DNA of 63,309 bases from Pseudomonas sp. (lineage in GTDB: Bacteria > Pseudomonadota > Gammaproteobacteria > Pseudomonadales > Pseudomonadaceae), in contig NZ_JAGIBG010000031.1 in assembly GCF_017744435.1 (NCBI RefSeq), positions 3,040-66,348 of the forward strand, read 5' to 3'. Position 1 is the stretch's first letter. Each line of letters opens with the position of its first letter. The notes under the pieces are model-generated. The model saw only the letters and a list, made by a program, of their open reading frames with translations. It was not told the DNA's origin and made no database searches. The translations under genes were made by a program, and so were the position numbers. Below, one piece after another: positions 40,672 through 50,505 of this stretch.

Positions 40672-41856
40672 TCAGCTTTTGTTTCCTACCAGGCTGTCCA
40701 CCGCTGGCACCCGGGTGTCGCTCTCCATCTGCGCATCGTGCTCCAGCTGGTGACTGAAGCGCTCGAGCGAGGCATTGGCCGGTTGCGAGTCGCTGGCGAA
40801 CACCGGTGGGCTGAGCAGGTAGGCCGAAAGCAGGCGACTGAGCGCGGCCAGGCTGTCGATATGGGTGCGCTCGTAGCCATGGGTGGCATCGCAACCGAAC
40901 GCCACCAGCGCGGTGCGGATGTCATGTCCGGCCGTCACGGCCGAGTGCGCATCGCTGAAGTAGTAACGGAACAGGTCGCGGCGCACTGGTACGTCCTGAT
41001 CACCGGCCAGCTTCAGCAGGTGGCGTGACAGGTGGTAATCGTACGGCCCGGAAGAGTCCTGCATGGCCACGCTCACCGCATGTTCGCTGGAGGCCTGGCC
41101 AGGGGCGACCGGCGCGATGTCGATGCCGACGAACTCGCTGACGTCCCAGGGCAGGGCGGCGGCGGCGCCAGAGCCGGTTTCTTCGGTGATGGTGAACAGC
41201 GGGTGGCAGTCGATCAGTGGCTGGCGGCCGCTTTCCACCACCGCCTTGAGTGCGGCCAGCAGGGCCGCCACGCCGGCCTTGTCGTCCAGGTGGCGGGCGC
41301 TGATATGGCCGCTCTCGGTGAATTCCGGCAGTGGGTCGAAGGCGACGAAGTCACCGATGGCAATGCCCAGCGCTTCACAATCGGCGCGGGTGGTGCAGTA
41401 GGCATCCAGACGCACCTCGACATGTTCCCAACTGATCGGCATCTGGTCGATCGCGGTGTTGAAGGCGTGCCCGCTGGCCATCAGCGGCAGCACGCTGCCG
41501 CGGAACACGCCGGTATCGGTGAACACGCTGACCCGGCTGCCCTCGGCGAAGCGGCTCGACCAGCAGCCCACCGGGGCCAGGGCCAGGCGGCCATTGTCCT
41601 GCAACTGGCGCACGCTGGCGCCGATGGTGTCGAGGTGGGCCGAAACGGCGCGGTCGGGCGAACTCTGCCGGCCCTTGAGGGTGGCGCGGATGGTGCCGCG
41701 GCGGGTCAGTTCGAAGGGGATGCCCAGTTCGTCGAGGCGTTCGGCCACGTAGCGCACGATGGTGTCGGTGAAGCCGGTCGGGCTGGGGATGGCGAGCATC
41801 TCCAGCAGGACGCGCTTCATGTAGTCGAGGTCGGGTTCGGGGAGTCGTTCGGTCAT
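40672..41856 (-). CDS. M42-type peptidase of the NAGGN osmolyte cluster
   Basis: This 394-residue metallopeptidase is the type found with N-acetylglutaminylglutamine amide genes. Metal-site features are VSAHLDTIGA (His-x-Asp), RHLDDKAGV (Asp), FTITEETGSG (Glu-Glu) and a C-terminal CDATHGYERTH (His). It may turn over NAGGN or process a precursor. The start at 41856 precedes MTERLPEPDLDYMKRVLLEM; upstream frame reads REP. A REP pair separates it from ngg. Confidence 0.9.
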   Translation of the reverse strand: MTERLPEPDLDYMKRVLLEMLAIPSPTGFTDTIVRYVAERLDELGIPFELTRRGTIRATLKGRQSSPDRAVSAHLDTIGASVRQLQDNGRLALAPVGCWSSRFAEGSRVSVFTDTGVFRGSVLPLMASGHAFNTAIDQMPISWEHVEVRLDAYCTTRADCEALGIAIGDFVAFDPLPEFTESGHISARHLDDKAGVAALLAALKAVVESGRQPLIDCHPLFTITEETGSGAAAALPWDVSEFVGIDIAPVAPGQASSEHAVSVAMQDSSGPYDYHLSRHLLKLAGDQDVPVRRDLFRYYFSDAHSAVTAGHDIRTALVAFGCDATHGYERTHIDSLAALSRLLSAYLLSPPVFASDSQPANASLERFSHQLEHDAQMESDTRVPAVDSLVGNKS

Positions 41857-41879
41857 GGGTACTCCTTGGTTCCTGTGTT

Positions 41880-41955
41880 GGGGCCTTCGCGGGCACGCCC
41901 GCTCCCACAGGTACTGCACCGCCCTTGTGGGAGCGGGCGTGCCCGCGAAGGCCTC
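41880..41955. repeat. REP pair (inward, short spacer) inside the NAGGN cluster
   Basis: Inverted GCGGGCACGCCCGC / GCGGGCGTGCCCGC pair between ngg and the peptidase gene; it likely lowers read-through into the peptidase. Confidence 0.93.
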
Positions 41956-41964
41956 AACACTGAT

Positions 41965-43710
41965 TCATGCCAAAGCCCGGCTATGCGGGAACAGCAGGTC
42001 GACAAACCGCTCAGCCGTCGGCTGTGGTTCATGGTTGGCCAGGCCGGCCCGTTCGTTGGCTTCGATGATCACGTAATCCGGCTGCTCGGCATCGCGGACC
42101 ATGAAGTCCAGGCCCACCACCGGAATCTCCAGCGCCCGCGCCGCGCGCACCGCGGCATCGGCCAGCACCGGGTGCAGGCGCTCGGTGACGTCTTCCAGGG
42201 TGCCACCGGTATGCAGGTTGGCCGTGCGCCGCACCGCCAGGCGCTGGCCGGCCGGCAGCACAGCGTCGTAGCCCAGGCCCGCGCCGTGCAGGGTGCGCTC
42301 GGTCTCGTCGTCCAGCGGGATACGGCTTTCGCCACCGGTCGCCGCCTGGCGCCGACGGCTTTGCGCCTCGATCAGCTGGCGGATGTTGTGCTTGCCGTCA
42401 CCGATCACCTGGGCCGGGTGGCGAATCGCTGCTGCCACTACCTCAAAGCCGATCACCAGGATGCGCAGGTCGCTGCCGGCATGGAAGCTCTCCAGCAGCA
42501 CGCGGCTGTCGAAGCGGCGGGCGTTTTCCACGGCCTGGGTCACGTCCTCGATGCGGGTGAGATTGACCGCCACGCCCTGGCCCTGTTCGCCGTCCACCGG
42601 CTTGACCACCACCGCGCCATGCTCGTCGAGAAACGCCAGGTTGTCGTCGGCATTGCCGGCCAGTTGCTGCGCCGGCACCTGCAGCCCGGCGTTGTGCAGG
42701 GCATGCTGGGTCAGACGCTTGTCCTGGCACAGAGTCATGGTCACCGCGCTGGTCAGGTCGCTCAGCGATTCGCGGCAGCGAATACGGCGGCCGCCGAGAC
42801 TGAGGGTGAACAGGCCGCCAGCGGCATCGTCGACTTGCACCTCGATGCCACGGCGCAAGGCTTCGTCGACAATGATGCGGGCGTAGGGGTTCAGGCCCGC
42901 TTCCGGGCCGGGGCCGAGGAACAGCTGCTGGTTGATGCCGTTCCTGCGCTTGACCGCGAAGGTCGGCAGGTTGCGGAACCCGAGCTTCTCGTACAGGCGC
43001 TTGGCCTGGCGGTTGTCGTGCAACACCGACAGGTCCAGATACGCCAGGCCACGGCTCATGAAGTGCTCGACCAGGTGACGCACCAGCACTTCGCCGACGC
43101 CCGGGCGGGTGCACTGCGGGTCCACGGCCAGGCACCAGAGGCTGCTGCCGTGTTCGGGGTCGTCGAACGCCTTGCTGTGGTTCAGGCCCATCACGCTGCC
43201 GATCACCGCGCCGCTGTCTTCATCCTCGGCCAGCCAGTACACCGGGCCACCGAGGTGGCGCGGGGTGACCAGCTCGGGGTCGACCGGCAGCATGCCGCGT
43301 GCCTGGTACAAGGTGTTGATCGCCTGCCAGTCGCCGGGGTTCTGCGCCCGGCGCACGCGGAAGCCGCGGAACACCCGCTGCGCCGGTCGGTAGTCGGTGA
43401 ACCACAGGCGCAGGGTGTCGGAGGGGTCGAGGAACAGCTGCTGCGGCGCCTGGGCCAGCAGCTGCTGCGGGGCGGCCACGTACAGGGCGATGTCGCGCTC
43501 GCCGGGGCGTTCGTCCTGCAGCGCGGCGGCCAGGCTGGCGGCGTCCGGGTAGGTGTGGCCGATCAGCAGGCGCCCCCAGCCACAGTGCAAGGCCCGCGGC
43601 TGGTCGTGGGGCTCGCTGCCGTCGCCGGCCAGGCGAGCCTGCAGGCGCTCGTAGGACGGCGCCTGGCCGCGCAGTAGGCGCTGACCGTAAGCGATTTCGT
43701 GGGCTTTCAT
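41965..43710 (-). CDS. ngg: N-acetylglutaminylglutamine synthetase
   Basis: This 581-residue bifunctional enzyme makes the dipeptide of the osmolyte NAGGN. An N-terminal GNAT acetyltransferase (about 105-250; CLAVDPQCTRPGVGEVLVRH) acetylates glutamine, and a C-terminal ATP-grasp ligase (about 290-575; GAVVVKPVDGEQGQGVAVNL, VGLDFMVRDAEQPDYVIIEA-NERAG) forms the peptide bond. It lies 3 bp after asnO. Expression is expected under osmotic stress. Confidence 0.94.
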   Translation of the reverse strand: MKAHEIAYGQRLLRGQAPSYERLQARLAGDGSEPHDQPRALHCGWGRLLIGHTYPDAASLAAALQDERPGERDIALYVAAPQQLLAQAPQQLFLDPSDTLRLWFTDYRPAQRVFRGFRVRRAQNPGDWQAINTLYQARGMLPVDPELVTPRHLGGPVYWLAEDEDSGAVIGSVMGLNHSKAFDDPEHGSSLWCLAVDPQCTRPGVGEVLVRHLVEHFMSRGLAYLDLSVLHDNRQAKRLYEKLGFRNLPTFAVKRRNGINQQLFLGPGPEAGLNPYARIIVDEALRRGIEVQVDDAAGGLFTLSLGGRRIRCRESLSDLTSAVTMTLCQDKRLTQHALHNAGLQVPAQQLAGNADDNLAFLDEHGAVVVKPVDGEQGQGVAVNLTRIEDVTQAVENARRFDSRVLLESFHAGSDLRILVIGFEVVAAAIRHPAQVIGDGKHNIRQLIEAQSRRRQAATGGESRIPLDDETERTLHGAGLGYDAVLPAGQRLAVRRTANLHTGGTLEDVTERLHPVLADAAVRAARALEIPVVGLDFMVRDAEQPDYVIIEANERAGLANHEPQPTAERFVDLLFPHSRALA

Positions 43711-43713
43711 CGG

Positions 43714-45501
43714 TCAGATTCCTTGTTCGCTGAGCCACAGGTTCAGGGCCGCCAGCTGCCACAGCTTGGAGCCGCGTAGCGGGGTGAGCTGGCCGTGCGG
43801 GTTGCTCAGCAGGCGGTCGAGCATCGCCGGGTTGAACAGGCCGCGGTCCTGGCTCGGGTCGGTCAGCAGGTCACGCACCCAGCCCAGGGTCGCGCCTTCC
43901 AGGTGCTTGAGGCCGGGCACCGGGAAGTAGCCCTTCTTGCGGTCGATCACCTCGTGCGGGATCACCCGCCGTGCGGCCTGCTTGAGCACCTGCTTGCCAC
44001 CGTCGGGCAGCTTGAAGCGGGCAGGAATGCGCGCCGACAGCTCGACCAGGCGGTAGTCGAGGAACGGCGTGCGCGCCTCCAGGCCCCAGGCCATGGTCAT
44101 GTTGTCGACCCGTTTGACCGGGTCGTCGACCAGCATCACCGTGCTGTCCAGGCGCAAGGCCTTGTCCACGGCATCGGCTGCGCCGGGGCGGGCGAAGTGC
44201 TCGCGGACGAAATCGCCAGCGGCATCGGTTTCCAGCAGCCAAGGGGCCTGGACCGTGTCGCGATACTCGTCGTGGCTGCGGTCGAAGAAGGCGCCGCGGT
44301 AGGCGGCGAAGGCATCGTCGGCGCCGTCCACCTTCGGGTACCAGTGGTAGCCGGCGAACAGCTCGTCGGCGCCCTGGCCGCTCTGCACGCCCTTGCAATG
44401 CTTGGCCACCTCCCGCGACAGCAGGTAGAAGGCGATGCAGTCGTGGCTGACCATCGGCTCGCTCATGGCGCGGAAGGCGGCCGGCAACTGCTCGATGATC
44501 TCCTGTTCGGCGATGCGCAGCTGGTGGTGGCGGGTGCCGTAATGCTTGGCGATCAGGTCGGAATACTGGAACTCGTCACCGCGTTCGCCGCCGGCATCCT
44601 CGAAACCGATGGAGAAGGTCGACAGGTCGTCCACGCCGACCTCGCGCAGCAGGCCGACCAGCAGGCTGGAGTCGACACCGCCAGACAGCAGCACACCCAC
44701 GTCCACGGCGGCGCGTTGGCGGATCGCCACGGCATCGCGGGTGGCGTCGAGCACGCGGGTGGTCCAGCCTTCCAGGTCGAGGTCGCGCTCGTCCGGGTTG
44801 GGGTCGTACTTCAGCTGCCACCAGGTCTGGCGCTCGACTTCACCGTGACGGTCGATGCGCATCCAGGTGCCGGGTTCGAGCTTCTGCACATTGGCCAGCA
44901 GCGTGCGCGGTGCAGGCACCACAGCATGGAAGTTGAGGTAGTGGTTGAGCGCCACCGGGTCGATCATCGGGTCGATGTCGCCACCCTTGAGCAGCGCCGG
45001 CAGGGTCGAGGCGAAGCGCAGGCGCTCGCCGTTGCGCGACAGGTACAGTGGCTTGACGCCGAGGCGGTCGCGGGCCAGGAACAGGCGCTGGCTGTCGCGC
45101 TCCCAGATGGCCAGGGCGAACATGCCATTGAGCTTGGGCAGCAAGGCGGCGCCCCAGGCGTGGTAGCCCTTGAGCAACACTTCGGTGTCGCCTTCGGACC
45201 AGAAGCTGTAACCCAGGCCCTGAAGCTCCTGGCGCAGTTCGGGGAAGTTGTAGATGGCGCCGTTGAAGGCCAGCGACAGGCCCAGGGTATTGTCGAGCAT
45301 CGGCTGTGCCGAACCGTCGGACAGGTCCATGATCTTCAGCCGGCGGTGGCCGAGGGCGATCGGGCCCTGGCTATGGAAGCCCCAGGCGTCGGGGCCGCGG
45401 GGCGCCAGGTGATGGGTGATGCGCTCTACCGCAGCCAGGTCGGCTGGGCGAGGGGCTTGGTCGATAGGGGTGAAACGCAACTCTCCTGCTAATCCGCACA
45501 T
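43714..45501 (-). CDS. asnO: N-acetylglutaminylglutamine amidotransferase
   Basis: This 595-residue asparagine-synthetase-like enzyme converts the NAGG dipeptide to its amide. The N-terminal class II glutaminase starts MCGLAGELRF (Cys2 nucleophile). The C-terminal synthetase has the PP-loop LLSGGVDSSLLVGLLR (about 265-280) and GQGADELFAGYHWY. AAGGACCT lies just before the ATG. First gene of the NAGGN cluster. The 239 bp upstream hold a REP pair but no obvious osmotic promoter. Confidence 0.94.
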   Translation of the reverse strand: MCGLAGELRFTPIDQAPRPADLAAVERITHHLAPRGPDAWGFHSQGPIALGHRRLKIMDLSDGSAQPMLDNTLGLSLAFNGAIYNFPELRQELQGLGYSFWSEGDTEVLLKGYHAWGAALLPKLNGMFALAIWERDSQRLFLARDRLGVKPLYLSRNGERLRFASTLPALLKGGDIDPMIDPVALNHYLNFHAVVPAPRTLLANVQKLEPGTWMRIDRHGEVERQTWWQLKYDPNPDERDLDLEGWTTRVLDATRDAVAIRQRAAVDVGVLLSGGVDSSLLVGLLREVGVDDLSTFSIGFEDAGGERGDEFQYSDLIAKHYGTRHHQLRIAEQEIIEQLPAAFRAMSEPMVSHDCIAFYLLSREVAKHCKGVQSGQGADELFAGYHWYPKVDGADDAFAAYRGAFFDRSHDEYRDTVQAPWLLETDAAGDFVREHFARPGAADAVDKALRLDSTVMLVDDPVKRVDNMTMAWGLEARTPFLDYRLVELSARIPARFKLPDGGKQVLKQAARRVIPHEVIDRKKGYFPVPGLKHLEGATLGWVRDLLTDPSQDRGLFNPAMLDRLLSNPHGQLTPLRGSKLWQLAALNLWLSEQGI

Positions 45502-45626
45502 AGGTCCTTACCGGTTTTTCCGTTGGGGAATGAGTGCCCCGGATTAGGGCACCCTGTAAGGAACTGACCTGTGTGGTTTGTGGGAGTTTTAGATCAATCT
45601 GTTATAACGATCGGTATCTGTCTGTG

Positions 45627-45734
45627 CTGGCCCCTTCGCAGGACAGCCCGCTCCCACAAGTACAGCGCAGGTTCTGATGCTAGCGCCGCACCTGTGGGAG
45701 CGGGCTTGTCCCGCGAAGGGCTGCGCAGCAGCCC
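45627..45734. repeat. REP pair (inward) between asnO and mnmC
   Basis: Inverted pair with GCAGGACAGCCCGC and GCGGGCTTGTCCCGC cores; the first palindrome is mismatched. It ends 7 bp before the mnmC stop. Confidence 0.9.
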
Positions 45735-45740
45735 AATCTG

Positions 45741-47708
45741 TCACTTCCCGCGAATCAGCTTGCGCAGCATGAAACGGTTCGGGTGGCAGGCCTCGGCCAC
45801 CGCCCGTGGCAACGGCAACGGTTCACCACTGGCCCAGGCGGCAATCAGCTCGCCACTCAACGGCGCTGTGATCAGTCCCCGCGAGCCATGCCCACTGTTC
45901 ACATACAGCCCGTCCAGCCACGGGCACGCCACCTCCGGCACCTGCCGCGCATCCTTGCCGAGCACGGCATAAGCCTCGGCAAACAACGCCGGGTCGGCTA
46001 CCGGCCCGACAATCGGCAGGTAGTCGGGGCTGGTACAACGAAACGCTGCGCGGCCCTGCAACTGCTCGGCGTCGAGTGCCTGTGCACCCAGGCGCGAGGC
46101 CAGGTCGGTGGAAATCTCGTCCAGCAATGCCAGGTTGCCCTGATGCTCGGCGACCGTCGGCGTCAGGTCGTCGTTGTGGAAATCGAAACTGGCGCCCAAG
46201 GTGTGCTCTCCCTCCCGAGGCGGTGCGACGTAGCCATCGGCACAGACCACGGTGCGCAATGCTCGGCTGGCGTCGGTGGCCGTCAGGCGGGTGATCTGCC
46301 CGCGAATGCGCTTGAGCGGTAGCTGTGCACAGGGCTCGAAGCGGTGCACATCGGCAGCCCCGGCCAGCACCACCAGCGGCGCACTGGCCAGCAAACACTC
46401 GCCATCCCAGGCCTGCCACCGGCCGTCGGCCTTACGCAGTTCGACCACGTTCTGATGCAACTGAACGCGTATGCCTGGGTGCTGCAGCTGTGCCTGGCAC
46501 AGGGCGGGAGGGTGCACCCAGCCACCTTCCGGGTAGTAAAGACCGCCCGCCGGCAGCGCCACCCCGGCAATTGCCTCGGCTTCGGCCTGCGTCAGTGCAC
46601 GCAGCAGGCTTCCGTCGAAGGCCTCGGCCAGCTTGGCCTGGCGTTCGCCTTCCTTGCTGTCGAAGGCCAGCTGCAGCACGCCGCAAGCGTCCCAATCACG
46701 GCCACGCTGCAACCGTTCGAGCTGGCGCCGGGTGAAGCCGAAGCCGGACAGGATCATCTGCGACAGGGCGGTGCCATGGGCGGACAACTTCAGGTACAGC
46801 ACGCCCTGCGGATTGCCCGAAGCCTCCTGCGCGGGGGCCGCGTGCCGCTCCAGTACCGTCACCTGCCAGCCGCGTGCGGCCAGGCTGGCGGCACTGGCGC
46901 TGCCCGCAAGGCCGGCGCCGATCACCAGTGCCTGGCGCGGGCCCGCCACGGGGGCAGGGCGGGCGTACCAGGGCGCGGCGATGGCCGCTGACGAATGCCC
47001 GGTGTATTCGCCACTCATCACTTCCCACTTCTTGCCGATGCCTGGGATCTTCTTCATGGTGAAGCCGGCATCGATCAACCCGCGGCGAACCCAGCCGGTA
47101 GTGGTGAAGGTGCCCAAAGCGGTACCGGCATGCGCCAGCCTTGCCAGTTGCGCGAACAGCTCGGGGGTCCACATGTCGGGGTTCTTCGCCGGCGCGAAGC
47201 CGTCGAGGAACCACACGTCGATCCGCGCGTCGAGCTGTGGCAGTTGCTCCAGCACGTCACCGATCAGCAGGGTCAGGGTGACCCGGCCATTGTCGAAGCT
47301 GAACTGCTGGAAGCCCGGGTGTACCGCCACGTACTGCGCCAGGAACGGTTCGGTATAGGCCGCCATCTCGGGCCACAGGCGCACGGCGCGGGCCATGTCG
47401 TCATGGCCGAGCGGGTACTTCTCGACACTGATGAAGTGCAGGCGCGCATCGCCATGGGCCTGTTCGGCGAACAGCTGCCAGGCGCAGAAGAAGTTCATGC
47501 CGGTGCCGAAGCCGGTCTCGCCGATCACCAGGCAGCCATGTGGCGCCAGGTCGGCGAAGCGCTGCGCCAGGCGGGTCTGCTCGAGGAACACATAGCGGGT
47601 TTCGTCGGTGCCTTCATTCTTGGAGAAGTAGACGTCGTCGTATTGCCGCGAGTGGGGGCGGCCCTGGTCGTCCCAGTCGATCTGGGCATGCTGGAGGAGG
47701 GTGGACAT
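45741..47708 (-). CDS. mnmC: bifunctional tRNA wobble-uridine modification enzyme MnmC
   Basis: This 655-residue enzyme finishes mnm5s2U34 in tRNA. The N-terminal methyltransferase (about 1-245; CLVIGETGFGTGMNFFCAWQ, DVWFLDGFAPAKNPDMW) transfers the methyl group. The C-terminal FAD oxidase (about 260-655; ALVIGAGLAGSASAASLAAR, YVNSGHGSRGLITAPLSGEL) removes the carboxymethyl group first. Full length. Divergent from pap. Confidence 0.96.
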   Translation of the reverse strand: MSTLLQHAQIDWDDQGRPHSRQYDDVYFSKNEGTDETRYVFLEQTRLAQRFADLAPHGCLVIGETGFGTGMNFFCAWQLFAEQAHGDARLHFISVEKYPLGHDDMARAVRLWPEMAAYTEPFLAQYVAVHPGFQQFSFDNGRVTLTLLIGDVLEQLPQLDARIDVWFLDGFAPAKNPDMWTPELFAQLARLAHAGTALGTFTTTGWVRRGLIDAGFTMKKIPGIGKKWEVMSGEYTGHSSAAIAAPWYARPAPVAGPRQALVIGAGLAGSASAASLAARGWQVTVLERHAAPAQEASGNPQGVLYLKLSAHGTALSQMILSGFGFTRRQLERLQRGRDWDACGVLQLAFDSKEGERQAKLAEAFDGSLLRALTQAEAEAIAGVALPAGGLYYPEGGWVHPPALCQAQLQHPGIRVQLHQNVVELRKADGRWQAWDGECLLASAPLVVLAGAADVHRFEPCAQLPLKRIRGQITRLTATDASRALRTVVCADGYVAPPREGEHTLGASFDFHNDDLTPTVAEHQGNLALLDEISTDLASRLGAQALDAEQLQGRAAFRCTSPDYLPIVGPVADPALFAEAYAVLGKDARQVPEVACPWLDGLYVNSGHGSRGLITAPLSGELIAAWASGEPLPLPRAVAEACHPNRFMLRKLIRGK

Positions 47709-47814
47709 GGTTGGCTCGGTTGCAGCGGATGTGCGGATTTTATGTCATCTGCCCGGTTTGCACAGGCACTATGCAAATCCGCTAGTCTTGCTTATCCAAT
47801 GAAGGAGCCAGTGC

Positions 47815-49308
47815 ATGTTCGAATCCGCGGAAATCGGTCACAGCATCGACAAGGAAACCTACGACGCAGAAGTCCCCGCCCTGCGCGAGGCGCTGCTGGA
47901 GGCCCAGTACGAACTCAAGCAGCAGGCGCGTTTCCCGGTGATCGTGCTGATCAATGGCGTCGAAGGCGCCGGCAAGGGCGAAACGGTCAAGCTGCTCAAC
48001 GAGTGGATGGACCCGCGCATGATCGACGTGCTCACCTTCGACCAGCAGACCGACGAGGAACTGGCCCGGCCACCGGCCTGGCGCTACTGGCGGGCGCTGC
48101 CGCCCAAAGGGCGGATGGGCGTGTTCTTCGGCAACTGGTACAGCCAGATGCTCCAGGGCCGGGTGCACGGCGTGTTCAAGGACGCTGTGCTCGACCAGGC
48201 GATCACCGGTGCCGAACGGCTCGAGCAGATGCTCTGCGACGAAGGCGCACTGATCATCAAGTTCTGGTTCCACCTGTCCAAGAAGCAGATGAAGGCACGC
48301 CTGAAGTCGCTCAAGGACGACCCGCTGCACAGCTGGAAGATCAGCCCGCTGGACTGGCAGCAATCGGAAACCTACGACCGTTTCGTGCGCTTCGGCGAGC
48401 GCGTGCTACGCCGCACCAGCCGCGATTATGCGCCGTGGCATATCGTCGAAGGGGTCGACCCGAACTACCGCAGCCTGGCGGTGGGGCGCATCCTGCTGGA
48501 GAGCCTGCAGGCGGCGCTGGCCAACAACCCCAAGGGCAAGCACCAGGGCAACGTCGCCCCGCTGGGCCAGAGCATCGACAAGCGCAGCCTGCTTGGCGCC
48601 CTGGACATGACCTTGCGCCTGGACAAGGGCGACTATCAGGAGCAGCTGGTCACCGAGCAGGCCCGCCTGGCCGGCCTGCTGCGTGACAAGCGCATGCGCC
48701 GGCATGCCCTGGTGGCGGTGTTCGAGGGCAATGACGCCGCGGGCAAGGGCGGTGCCATCCGCCGTGTGGCGGCAGCGCTGGACCCGCGCCAGTACCGCAT
48801 CGTGCCGATTGCCGCGCCCACTGAAGAAGAGCGTGCACAGCCTTACCTGTGGCGGTTCTGGCGGCACATCCCGGCGCGCGGCAAATTCACCATCTTCGAC
48901 CGTTCCTGGTATGGCCGGGTGCTGGTGGAGCGGGTGGAGGGCTTTTGCAGCCCGGCCGACTGGATGCGCGCCTACAGCGAAATCAACGATTTTGAAGAGC
49001 AACTGGTGAATGCCGGCGTGGTGGTGGTCAAGTTCTGGCTGGCGATCGACCAGCAGACCCAGCTGGAGCGTTTTGAAGAGCGCGAGCAGATCCCGTTCAA
49101 ACGCTACAAGATCACCGAAGACGACTGGCGCAACCGCGAAAAGTGGGACGACTACACCCAGGCCGTGGGCGACATGGTCGACCGTACCAGCAGCGAGATC
49201 GCACCCTGGACGCTGGTCGAAGCCAACGACAAGCGCTGGGCACGGGTGAAGGTGCTGCGCACGATCAACCAAGCCCTGGAAGCGGCCTTCGCCAAGGACA
49301 AGAAATAG
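47815..49308 (+). CDS. pap: polyphosphate:AMP phosphotransferase
   Basis: This 497-residue protein has two fused PPK2 domains. Each has a Walker A: GVEGAGKGE (about 48-56) and EGNDAAGKGG (about 303-312). Lid motifs WRYWRALPPKGRMGVFFGNW and WRFWRHIPARGKFTIFDRSW follow. It makes ADP from AMP with polyphosphate as donor. The first domain has the weaker Walker motif, typical of two-domain PAPs where the C-terminal one is active. GAAGGAGCC precedes the ATG. Confidence 0.95.
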   Translation: MFESAEIGHSIDKETYDAEVPALREALLEAQYELKQQARFPVIVLINGVEGAGKGETVKLLNEWMDPRMIDVLTFDQQTDEELARPPAWRYWRALPPKGRMGVFFGNWYSQMLQGRVHGVFKDAVLDQAITGAERLEQMLCDEGALIIKFWFHLSKKQMKARLKSLKDDPLHSWKISPLDWQQSETYDRFVRFGERVLRRTSRDYAPWHIVEGVDPNYRSLAVGRILLESLQAALANNPKGKHQGNVAPLGQSIDKRSLLGALDMTLRLDKGDYQEQLVTEQARLAGLLRDKRMRRHALVAVFEGNDAAGKGGAIRRVAAALDPRQYRIVPIAAPTEEERAQPYLWRFWRHIPARGKFTIFDRSWYGRVLVERVEGFCSPADWMRAYSEINDFEEQLVNAGVVVVKFWLAIDQQTQLERFEEREQIPFKRYKITEDDWRNREKWDDYTQAVGDMVDRTSSEIAPWTLVEANDKRWARVKVLRTINQALEAAFAKDKK

Positions 49309-49425
49309 CCAGGCATGCCGCGAGGGAATGACCCGATGAATTTATTTCCCGGCATTTTCCTCCGGCGCGGTGCGCCAAGCCCTTAGAATTCGGTTACCCC
49401 CACCAAGGGCTAATTCGAGGACTGT

Positions 49426-50379
49426 ATGCACACAACTTCCGGCCGTTGGGGCTACGGCCTGTTCCTGGCACTGCTGACCGCGCTGCTCTGGGGCATCCTG
49501 CCGATCAAACTCAAGCAGGTGCTGCAGGTGGTCGACCCGATGACCGTCACCTGGTACCGCCTGCTGGTCTCCGGCGGCCTGCTGTTCGCCTGGCTGGCGG
49601 CCCAGCGGCGCCTGCCTTCGCTGCGCAAGCTGGCGCCCAAGGGCAGGGCCCTGGTGGTGGTGGCGGTGTTCGGCCTGATGGGCAACTACGTGTTGTACCT
49701 GATCGGCCTGAACCTGCTGAGCCCCGGCACCGCCCAGCTGGTGGTGCAGATTGGCCCGGTGCTGTTGCTGGTGGCCAGCGTGTTCGTGTTCAAGGAGCGC
49801 TTCAGCCTGGGGCAGGGCATTGGCCTGCTGGTGCTGCTGGGCGGTTTTGGCCTGTTCTTCAACCAACGCCTGGAAGAGCTGCTGACTTCGCTGGGCACCT
49901 ACACCACGGGGGTCCTGACCGTTCTGCTGGCCACCAGCATCTGGGTGTTCTATGCCTTGAGCCAGAAGCAACTGCTGACGGTGTGGCATTCGCAGCAGGT
50001 GATGATGGTCATCTACCTGAGCTGCGCGGCGCTGCTGACGCCCTGGGTGCATCCGCTGGAGGCGCTGCAATTGACGCCGGTGCAGGGTTGGCTGCTGCTG
50101 GCCTGCTGCCTGAACACCCTGGTGGCGTATGGCGCGTTCGCCGAGGCGCTGGCGCATTGGGAGGCGTCGCGGGTGAGTGCCACGCTGGCGCTGACGCCGC
50201 TGGTGACCTTTGTCGCGGTGGCGTTGGCGGCCGTGGTGTGGCCGGAGTATGTGCAGGCCGAGGATATCAATACCCTGGGCTATTTAGGGGCGGTGACGGT
50301 GGTGGCGGGGTCGACTCTGGTCGCCCTGGGGCCTTCGCTGGTGGCCGGCTGGAAGGCCAGAAGGGCACGCCTGGCATAG
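49426..50379 (+). CDS. EamA-family (DMT) transporter, RarD-like
   Basis: This 317-residue inner-membrane protein has ten helices in two EamA repeats (first LFLALLTALLWGILPIKLKQ, second LTVLLATSIWVFYALSQKQL). It is probably an exporter of a metabolite or amino acid. Substrate unknown. ATG 49426 has GAGGA 5 bases upstream. Confidence 0.88.
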   Translation: MHTTSGRWGYGLFLALLTALLWGILPIKLKQVLQVVDPMTVTWYRLLVSGGLLFAWLAAQRRLPSLRKLAPKGRALVVVAVFGLMGNYVLYLIGLNLLSPGTAQLVVQIGPVLLLVASVFVFKERFSLGQGIGLLVLLGGFGLFFNQRLEELLTSLGTYTTGVLTVLLATSIWVFYALSQKQLLTVWHSQQVMMVIYLSCAALLTPWVHPLEALQLTPVQGWLLLACCLNTLVAYGAFAEALAHWEASRVSATLALTPLVTFVAVALAAVVWPEYVQAEDINTLGYLGAVTVVAGSTLVALGPSLVAGWKARRARLA

Positions 50380-50392
50380 GATTGCGCGCTCT

Positions 50393-50480
50393 TTGTGGGA
50401 GCGGGCGTGCCCGCGAAGAATACACCGCGGTGGATGGCACGGGCTTCGCCCGTGTTCGCGGGCGAGCCCGCTCCCACAGG
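50393..50480. repeat. REP pair (outward) with inner hairpin
   Basis: TGTGGGAGCGGGCGTGCCCGCG comes first and CGCGGGCGAGCCCGCTCCCACA last, so the tails point outwards, unlike the common inward pairs. Between them CACGGGC-TTC-GCCCGTG (50438-50454) forms a tight hairpin. Located between convergent EamA and fumC genes. Confidence 0.91.
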
Positions 50481-50505
50481 GATCGCGTAAAGCCTGTTGG
50501 CAGAG

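Noticed and set aside
41032..43677. Open frame of 881 codons on the plus strand opposite the M42 peptidase and ngg
   Set aside because: It crosses two real genes and a REP pair and reads like antisense Pseudomonas code, rich in Ala, Gly, Val and His without motifs.
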